Below, piece by piece: positions 1-4,470 of a stretch of DNA of 6,121 nucleotides. How positions within the stretch are numbered: the first letter of the stretch is position 1; each line of letters starts with the position of its first letter. The notes under the pieces are model-generated. The model saw only the letters and a list, made by a program, of their open reading frames with translations. It was not told the DNA's origin and made no database searches. Position numbers and translations under genes: made by a program. The stretch covers positions 1 to 6,121 of the forward strand of contig CANDLP010000154.1 in the NCBI GenBank assembly GCA_947385505.1, in the 5' to 3' direction. This stretch comes from an uncultured Clostridia bacterium. GTDB taxonomy: Bacteria; Bacillota; Clostridia; Oscillospirales; Ruminococcaceae.

Positions 1-46
1 AGATGACGCTCCGTGACTGGAGTTCAGACGTGTGCTCTTCCGATCT
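1..46 (+). other. Illumina adapter sequence left on contig end (not genomic)
   Basis: Positions 13-46 match the 34-base Illumina read-2/multiplexing primer, which begins GTGACTGGAG and ends CTCTTCCGATCT. Before it is an 8-base stretch, GACGCTCC (5-12), where the i7 index sits in primer orientation, and AGAT (1-4), which are the last bases of the P7 oligo. The order P7 tail, index, primer is exactly that of a TruSeq-style library molecule, so genomic sequence starts at about 47. The match is from memory of the adapter sequence and spans the whole primer. It supplies a false stop codon and false C-terminal residues to the leftward gene that runs into it. Confidence 0.97.
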
Positions 47-884
47 GCTCCGTATAAAACGGCATATCAGGCGCAAGATACTCCGAAACAGAGCTCAGAT
101 ACCCGTCGTTGACCACATATTTTGAATAAGCGAGGGAAAAATCCAGAGCAAGCTTTGAAAGCTCCGGATCTTCTTTTTGAAAAAGGGAAAAAGCGCCATC
201 GTTAAGCAAAAGCTCGTTGCCCTCCTGATCATAGGCGGTAAACTCCGCTTCGCCGATAAAACCGTCGATTGTATAGGTGAGACTGCGGGGCGGATTTTTC
301 AGATAACCGCGGAAGTGTTGGCTTTCGGGATAAGCTTCTTCCTCTTCCTTAACATATTCCCTCGGTATCATTATTCCGTTGCAAAATACCCTTGCGCTGT
401 CGGGTGCGGTAACCGAATACTGATGTGTGGGTATTTCGCCGAAAGTGATTTTTCCCAGCTCATACTCGTAAAAGCCGTAGCCTAAGCTTCTTTTTGTTTT
501 GAGCACTTCCGCCTCGGCGATTGTCCCTCCGTCGGCTTTTATTCCGTAAACTACCCTGTCCTCGGAGCTTTTTTTACCGTTGCGGACGTAGGTTATTTCG
601 CCTTGGGAAAGTTTGTCAAAATAGGCCTCCACTACGCTTTCGTCCTCAAATTCGTTAAGCTTAGCGCCAAGACTCTCCAAAAGCGGCCTTTTGTCCTTTT
701 CAAATTCCTCTGTAAGCGCTTTTATCGGTATTTCGGGATCGCTTTTCTCATATGCGGAAAGCGCGTTCCACAAAAACGTCAGTCCCGCCGCTATTGTTAC
801 CGCAAAGAGAATGGTTAGAGCGGAATAAACGGCTCTGAACACCCTTGTGCCTGTTTCGGCTCTTTTTCCCGTCATTTTTTTCAT
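47..884 (-). CDS. Membrane-anchored extracytoplasmic protein of unknown function, 3' end missing
   Basis: The family is not recognised with certainty. About 279 genuine residues are present. A short basic N-terminus (KK, KR, R) precedes one hydrophobic segment at about residues 18-40, without a clear signal-peptidase site, so it should be a type II (N-in) anchored protein with the rest outside. Residues about 48-150 are acidic and of mixed alpha/beta character. Residues about 152-225 look like a small beta domain (SVTAPDSARVFCNG). A further helical segment begins near 235. This alternation resembles clostridial envelope proteins with NTF2-like domains; that is inference. ATG at 882-884 has AAGGA 9 bases upstream, better placed than the Met at codon 4. 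It lies 30 bases after the phosphodiester glycosidase, with no terminator between, so it is the third gene of that operon. The reading frame closes at 24-26 only through adapter sequence: codon 280 spans the junction and the last residues, IGRAHV, are adapter-encoded. The true C-terminus is unknown. Confidence 0.8.
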
Positions 885-914
885 ATGTACTTTTCCTTAA
901 ACCGTTTCTTTTCT

Positions 915-2096
915 TCATGGGTTTTCTTTAACCAAAAATGCGGTACACATTTTTCTTAGCCCTATAAGACTGGCGTTTGAGTTGATATGTTCGCCCTTAT
1001 ACAGCATACTGGTGGAGGAGCCGCCGTCAAGATTATAGGCGTTTATTGCCTCGAATTTCAGCATTACGTCCTGAATGTCCACTAAGCTCGCCCCTAAGCT
1101 TCCCGACTGTCTTCCGTCTATCACAAGAAGCAGCATTGCTCCGTCCGCTCTCTGACCGATGGCGGTGCGGGGGTTAAGCCCGCCGCCCCTGCCCAATGAT
1201 TCGGTGGGCACTCCGTTCACAATAAGAGTCGGACCGTACTTTGCGGCGTCGGTAACTCCCATCTCAATGGCTTTGCCTATGGAGAAGGTGCCGACTATAA
1301 GCTTTCCTTCATTTGTTATGGCGCAGCATTCCCAGCTTGTGCTCAGATCGCCGCCCCACAGCACCTCGCCCTGCGACATTACGATACCGTAAGGCTCTCC
1401 GCCCGTACCGTGACCAGGACGGTCGTCCCAGCCCCCGCCGTTTACGGCGGCTATCACATTGTCATAGCTTTCGTAAATTTCGTTTATGGTTTTTCCGTAC
1501 TTATCCGCGCCGAATTCCCCCGATACCCCCACAAACACCCTTGTGGGATCGTAAACTATCATCATTTTACCTCGGAAAGCGGATCCCGACACATCTACTA
1601 TATCTATTCCGTCTCCGTCGGGATCCTTTTCAAGACCGTCAGTGCCCGGAATAAGCTCTTTTTCGGTTACGCTCCCGTCGGGTGCGGTTTCTTTTCCTCC
1701 GTGGGCGTCCTTGTTTTCGCCGCCGATAACCACAAGTTCGGTGTCGGTGATTTCGTCGGTGTTCCGCATTGCGTTTGCCGCCATTATTTCGTTTACCTTC
1801 TCCTCTCCCAAGAAAGAAGTGGCAAGAAACTGCGCCGCGCTGGTCTCCATCATTGACACCGCAAAAAGGTCGCGGGCTTTTTCCGAGGGTCCGAATTCAA
1901 TTATCATAATTGCCCCCAAAAATCCTCCCACAGACAGAAACACGAAAGTAAAAACAACGAGAAAAAAGCGGAAAATAACACGTCCGACGGTTTTTTTACG
2001 CTTCTTTTTATTTTTTATTATCTCTTTGGGATCATCGGATGCAAGTTCCACCCGCTTTTTGGATACGGTTACGTTTTTATAGTCGTAAGAAAGCAT
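915..2096 (-). CDS. Membrane-anchored phosphodiester glycosidase family protein (NAGPA domain)
   Basis: A 393-residue protein with a lysine-rich cytoplasmic N-terminus (residues 24-36), one membrane segment at about 40-66, a variable acidic linker (about 110-170), and a C-terminal NAGPA-type domain (about 175-390). Seen motifs are AAVNGGGW (216-223), NPRTAIGQ (308-315), DGRQ (327-330) and NLDGGSST (355-362), the usual signature blocks of this family. The founding member is the mammalian enzyme that removes GlcNAc from GlcNAc-1-phospho-mannose; bacterial relatives are annotated as exopolysaccharide or phosphodiester glycosidase proteins. The inferred role is cleavage of sugar-phosphodiester bonds in an envelope polymer outside the membrane; the substrate is unknown. 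ATG at 2094-2096 is preceded by AGGTGA (2101-2106), which overlaps the stop codon of the upstream glycosyltransferase (TAG at 2105-2107), so translation is probably coupled. The linker carries DPDGDGID (158-165), like the start of a calcium-binding EF-hand or dockerin loop. The family call is secure; the exact reaction is not. Confidence 0.9.
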   Translation of the reverse strand: MLSYDYKNVTVSKKRVELASDDPKEIIKNKKKRKKTVGRVIFRFFLVVFTFVFLSVGGFLGAIMIIEFGPSEKARDLFAVSMMETSAAQFLATSFLGEEKVNEIMAANAMRNTDEITDTELVVIGGENKDAHGGKETAPDGSVTEKELIPGTDGLEKDPDGDGIDIVDVSGSAFRGKMMIVYDPTRVFVGVSGEFGADKYGKTINEIYESYDNVIAAVNGGGWDDRPGHGTGGEPYGIVMSQGEVLWGGDLSTSWECCAITNEGKLIVGTFSIGKAIEMGVTDAAKYGPTLIVNGVPTESLGRGGGLNPRTAIGQRADGAMLLLVIDGRQSGSLGASLVDIQDVMLKFEAINAYNLDGGSSTSMLYKGEHINSNASLIGLRKMCTAFLVKENP

Positions 2097-2104
2097 TTTT
2101 TCAC

Positions 2105-3178
2105 CTATTTATCCGTTGTTTTTTCTTTGAAAACCCATTCCCGCTGCGCCACAAAGCACAGGAAGAACAAAACGGTGTCCACCGCCATTTTATAAACGGT
2201 AGAGAGTATGCTTTGTCCTGTATCGGACAAAGCGGTGATAATGTATACAAGGCCGTATGACATACCCGCCTGACATATCGAAAGAATGAAGTATTTTACA
2301 ATGGAGGAATTTAAGCGGCTTTTGCTTTTAAACACTCTTCGCCTGTTTACCGTAAAATTCACCGACGCGGAAGCAACTCTCGCAAAGGCGGTAGCGGCAA
2401 ATATCCTTACGCCTTCGTCCGTTTTATCGGGCAGAAGCATATTGATAAGGGTAAAGCCTATAAGATCAACCGCGGAAGCCAGAAGAGAGCTTGCCGTGTA
2501 TTTCAGGATCACCGCGTATATTTTAAGGGAATCCCTTATCGGCCGAAAACGGGTTTCCGAATTGTTGTCGGCATAAATTGTCTTTATAGGCAATTCTTTG
2601 AATTTCAGCCCGCTTTCCTTCATAGCCAGCAGCATATTGGTCTCATACTCAAATCGGTCTCCGCTCACCTTTATCAGCACGGGGAGATAAGAGGAAGGAA
2701 CTGCTCTCAGCCCCGTTTGGGTATCCGTTATTTTAATTCCGCAGAAAAAGCGGAAGGTAAGGGAAGTCAGATTGTTTCCGAAGCGGCTTTTCGGCGGAAT
2801 ATCCTTTCCCTTAAAGCTTCTGGCGCCGAACACCGCCGTTCCTGTCCTTATCATTTCAGCGCAGCAGCCTTTTATATCCTCGGCGGTGTGCTGCATATCG
2901 TCATCGGTGGTGACTAAGCCTTTTTTATCGGGGCGGTTTTCAAGAAAGTACTCAAACCCTGTTTTCAGCGCCTTGCCCTTTCCCATATTTTTGGGGTGGG
3001 AAATCACTTCCGCAAAGGGCATTTCCTTTACTTTTTCAAATATTTCCCCGCTGCCGTCCTTATCGCTCCCGTCGTTTATTACAATGATATCGTCAAATCC
3101 CGCCGCATTCAGAGCTTGTACCGCCGTTATAAGCTTTTCGGAGGGGTTATAGCTGGGCAGGATCACCGAAACTTCCAT
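2105..3178 (-). CDS. GT2 family glycosyltransferase fused to a GtrA-like membrane domain
   Basis: A 357-residue two-domain protein. Residues 1-215 form a GT2 domain of the dolichyl-phosphate-mannose-synthase type: VSVILPSYNP at the N-terminus, NDGS (35-38), GKGKALKTG (66-74), the metal-binding DDD at 92-94 within DDDMQH (family form usually DADGQH), and DTQTGLRA (152-159) followed by FEYE (176-179). Residues about 220-352 contain four hydrophobic segments (about 220-248, 258-277, 295-315, 328-345) with NRRRVF (278-283) and REWVF (346-350), typical of GtrA/PF04138 proteins. Such fusions are thought to move a sugar from a nucleotide donor to a polyprenyl-phosphate and help present it across the membrane. 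Here the sugar is unknown. ATG at 3176-3178 begins directly at the first GT2 strand, so the start is likely right even though the ribosome site is poor (only GGGGG about 12 bases upstream). It is the first gene of the leftward operon; the next gene starts 8 bases after its stop. Confidence 0.93.
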   Translation of the reverse strand: MEVSVILPSYNPSEKLITAVQALNAAGFDDIIVINDGSDKDGSGEIFEKVKEMPFAEVISHPKNMGKGKALKTGFEYFLENRPDKKGLVTTDDDMQHTAEDIKGCCAEMIRTGTAVFGARSFKGKDIPPKSRFGNNLTSLTFRFFCGIKITDTQTGLRAVPSSYLPVLIKVSGDRFEYETNMLLAMKESGLKFKELPIKTIYADNNSETRFRPIRDSLKIYAVILKYTASSLLASAVDLIGFTLINMLLPDKTDEGVRIFAATAFARVASASVNFTVNRRRVFKSKSRLNSSIVKYFILSICQAGMSYGLVYIITALSDTGQSILSTVYKMAVDTVLFFLCFVAQREWVFKEKTTDK

Positions 3179-3210
3179 TTTAAGCTTTGCCCCCGTTAAA
3201 TTTTTATTAA

Positions 3211-3239
3211 ATTATAGCATATATCAATATAAATTACAA
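3211..3239 (-). promoter_or_regulatory. Sigma-A-type promoter of the leftward envelope operon
   Basis: Reading leftward: TTGTAA (-35, 3234-3239), a 17-base spacer, then TATAAT (-10, 3211-3216) preceded by TGC (3217-3219), which gives an extended -10. Transcription should start near 3204, leaving a short leader of about 25 bases before the GT2 start codon at 3178. The -10 is perfect and the -35 matches consensus at 4 of 6 positions. The DNA around it is very AT-rich. Confidence 0.7.
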
Positions 3240-3256
3240 TTACAAAAGGGTTACAA
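3234..3256 (-). repeat. Three TTGTAA direct repeats over and upstream of the -35
   Basis: On the leftward strand TTGTAA occurs at 3251-3256, 3240-3245 and 3234-3239. The last copy is the -35 box itself. The first two are 11 bases apart (start to start), about one helical turn, and the last two are in tandem. This could be an operator for an activator or repressor of the envelope operon, or chance in AT-rich DNA. Confidence 0.4.
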
Positions 3257-3289
3257 ATTTTGGCATATTTTCGTAATATTTTGTCTTTG

Positions 3290-3297
3290 ATTATAGC
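3290..3297 (-). promoter_or_regulatory. Possible second extended -10 (TGC-TATAAT), leftward
   Basis: A second TGCTATAAT-like element occurs 79 bases upstream of the main one (TATAAT at 3290-3295, preceded by TGC from 3296). No good -35 stands at 16-18 bases; the nearest, TTGTTA at 3310-3315, is only 14 bases away. It could be a minor start point for the same operon, or chance. Confidence 0.22.
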
Positions 3298-3313
3298 AAT
3301 CCTCAAAAATAAC

Positions 3314-3364
3314 AACACGCAACCTGTTAATCAAAAAGCTTTTTATATTATTACGTTGCGTGTT
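3314..3364 (-). terminator. Nested inverted repeat, possible terminator of the araC transcript
   Basis: A perfect 10-bp inverted repeat, AACACGCAAC (3314-3323) and GTTGCGTGTT (3355-3364), has an almost identical centre to an inner 12-bp palindrome AAAAAGCTTTTT (3333-3344). Together they could form a long two-part hairpin. Read leftward, the outer stem is followed within four bases by TATTTTTG (run of five T), weakly terminator-like; read rightward there is no T run. It lies 116-166 bases past the araC stop and upstream of the envelope operon promoter, a sensible place to separate the two units. The 31-base loop is longer than in classic intrinsic terminators, so it could instead be part of a repeat element. 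Confidence 0.4.
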
Positions 3365-3441
3365 CGGGGCTTTGCTCCGGAATCCGGTTCCCTTTTGGCG
3401 TCCAAAAAGGAACTAAAAAAAACGATACGCCGCTGCGCCGC
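3365..3441. repeat. Cluster of GC-rich hairpins, probable decayed dispersed intergenic repeat
   Basis: Four adjoining structures stand out from the AT-rich surroundings. CGGGGC-TTT-GCTCCG (3365-3379) pairs with one wobble. CCGG-AAT-CCGG (3377-3387) is a short palindrome. A 12-bp arm pair GTTCCCTTTTGG/CCAAAAAGGAAC (3387-3398 and 3402-3413, three-base loop) has one mismatch. GCCGC-TGC-GCCGC (3429-3441) would be a perfect stem except for its central pair. A run of eight A (3415-3422) lies between the last two. The order of these blocks resembles intergenic repeats common in clostridial genomes, recalled from general experience and not checked. It contains no credible gene. Confidence 0.4.
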
Positions 3442-3479
3442 TTTATTATTTATGGAATGCTGTAATTGTTTTATAAACA

Positions 3480-4358
3480 CTATTTTTCGTTTTTTCTCCT
3501 GTATTCTCCCGGAGTCAGCCCGAATCTTTTTTTAAACCTCCTGTTAAAATAAGAGAGATTTTCAAAACCGCATTCCGAAGCGATATTAAGGATATTTTCA
3601 CCGGAGCTTAAGAGCCTTTTCGCCGCTGTATCAAGACGATAATTGTTTAAATACTCCACAAACGGTACCCCCATGGTTTCCTTAAAAAACCTCATAAAAT
3701 AAGACTTGCTGTAAAAACATCGGCCCGCTATTTCCTCTATCGTAATTTGTTTCTGATAATTTTCCTCAATATAGGAAAGAATAATCTTTAGTTTTTTCAA
3801 AGAACGTTCGTTTGTACCGCTTCCGTCTTCCTCACGCCCCTCGTTGAGCAGAAAATACATCATTTGAAAGAGACAGCCCTTTACGGCAAGCTGATAGCCG
3901 TTTCGCCTTTCGTCGCAAAGCTTATCCAGACGGGAAATAAGGCCGTTAATATCGCCGTAACAGGAAAGTCGGCTGTTAATAAGCGTAGCGGCGGGTATTT
4001 CTCCGCCGCAGAGCGGATCGATATAGCTTCGGCAAAGATCCTTTCCGGAGGAGTACAAAAGCGAGGTTTTGAAAATAATATTTTCGTATTCCATTGACGC
4101 TCCATTTTTCTGCTCAATGGAATGAAGCTTTCCCGACGGTACAAACACGATGTCTCCCGCCTTTACCTTGTATTCCTTAAGATCAACGCTTACTATCCCT
4201 TCTCCCTTTTTTATAATAATAAGCTCAACCTCTTCGTGCCAGTGAATTTTTACGGAGGCGAAGTCCAGCGGTATAGTGCAAAGATAAGTATTATAGGGGA
4301 AATTGTCGGGCGTGTGTTTTTTGTGTTCGCGGTAATTTCCATATGGGGTATTGTCCAT
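3480..4358 (-). CDS. AraC-family transcriptional regulator with N-terminal cupin sensor
   Basis: A 292-residue protein. Residues about 20-110 form a cupin/AraC-binding domain: HWHEEVE (39-45) and GDIVFVPSGKLHS (68-80) supply the His and Glu residues (H39, H41, E45, H79) that form the pocket in this family. Residues about 186-290 are the DNA-binding domain with two helix-turn-helix motifs: the first at about 205-230 (ITIEEIAGRCFYSKSYFMRF), the second at about 255-280, ending in the signature FGLTPGEYR (279-287). The start at 4356-4358 is set by a perfect GGAGG five bases upstream. The frame stays open to 4529, but that extension is hydrophobic, lacks a ribosome site and crosses the promoters, so it is not used. 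The gene is divergent from glycogen phosphorylase (112 bases apart), which suggests control of glgP in response to a sugar or related ligand; ligand and sign of regulation are inference. No terminator follows immediately; the nearest candidate is at 3314-3364. Confidence 0.93.
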   Translation of the reverse strand: MDNTPYGNYREHKKHTPDNFPYNTYLCTIPLDFASVKIHWHEEVELIIIKKGEGIVSVDLKEYKVKAGDIVFVPSGKLHSIEQKNGASMEYENIIFKTSLLYSSGKDLCRSYIDPLCGGEIPAATLINSRLSCYGDINGLISRLDKLCDERRNGYQLAVKGCLFQMMYFLLNEGREEDGSGTNERSLKKLKIILSYIEENYQKQITIEEIAGRCFYSKSYFMRFFKETMGVPFVEYLNNYRLDTAAKRLLSSGENILNIASECGFENLSYFNRRFKKRFGLTPGEYRRKNEK

Positions 4359-4363
4359 ATCGG

Positions 4364-4368
4364 CCTCC
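4364..4368 (-). promoter_or_regulatory. Ribosome binding site fixing the araC-type gene start
   Basis: GGAGG on the leftward strand, five bases before ATG at 4356-4358. It is the strongest Shine-Dalgarno match in the window and rules in favour of the 292-residue form over the longer open frame that continues to 4529. Confidence 0.85.
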
Positions 4369-4379
4369 AAAAAGATAGT

Positions 4380-4409
4380 ATTGTACAAAAAAATGGCAGA
4401 ATAATGCAA
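4380..4409 (-). promoter_or_regulatory. Probable promoter of the araC-type gene
   Basis: Reading leftward: TTGCAT (4404-4409) as a weak -35 (3 of 6), an 18-base spacer, and TACAAT (4380-4385) as -10 (5 of 6). The start would be near 4373, giving a leader of about 15 bases that just includes the GGAGG. The -10 overlaps the 8-bp palindrome TTGTACAA (4381-4388). Confidence 0.45.
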
Positions 4410-4412
4410 GAA
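4392..4412 (+). repeat. Imperfect direct repeat between the divergent promoters, possible AraC operator
   Basis: AATGGCAGAA (4392-4401) and AATGCAAGAA (4403-4412) agree at 8 of 10 positions and are 11 bp apart, one helical turn. They lie between the -10 boxes of the two divergent genes, overlapping the -35 region of both. AraC-family proteins contact DNA with two helix-turn-helix units about one turn apart, so this is a reasonable operator candidate, though short and imperfect. Confidence 0.3.
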
Positions 4413-4430
4413 ATAAAACTTAAATGATAT

Positions 4431-4436
4431 TATAAT
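4431..4436 (+). promoter_or_regulatory. -10 box of the glycogen phosphorylase promoter
   Basis: A perfect TATAAT stands 34 bases before the glgP start codon, so transcription would begin near 4443 and the leader would carry the ribosome site GAAAGGA (4454-4460). No -35-like hexamer is present 16-18 bases upstream (the region reads CAAGAAAT), as is often the case at activator-dependent promoters. Confidence 0.5.
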
Positions 4437-4470
4437 GAAAAAAACAACAAAATGAAAGGATGAGCTTAAA

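Noticed and set aside
177..818. Rightward frames of 71-102 codons opposite the membrane-anchored unknown protein
   Set aside because: The leftward frame has a ribosome site, a clear anchor segment and operon context; the rightward ones have none of these.
1313..2082. Several rightward frames of 113-148 codons opposite the phosphodiester glycosidase
   Set aside because: They are antisense shadows; the leftward frame carries the NAGPA motifs, a ribosome site and operon spacing.
2039..3199. Rightward frames opposite the glycosyltransferase
   Set aside because: They have compositionally odd, motif-free translations and lie antisense to an obvious GT2-GtrA gene.
3387..3413. Twelve-bp hairpin considered as an intrinsic terminator
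   Set aside because: Rightward it is followed by A, not T. Leftward the T run precedes it instead of following it, so orientation does not fit either strand.
3260..3535. Rightward 91-codon frame through the intergenic repeat
   Set aside because: No ribosome site or family likeness is visible. It reads through hairpins and into the antisense of araC, as often happens with intergenic repeats.
3881..4144. Leftward 87-codon frame inside the AraC gene
   Set aside because: It is an out-of-frame shadow within the cupin/linker part of the regulator, with no start signal.
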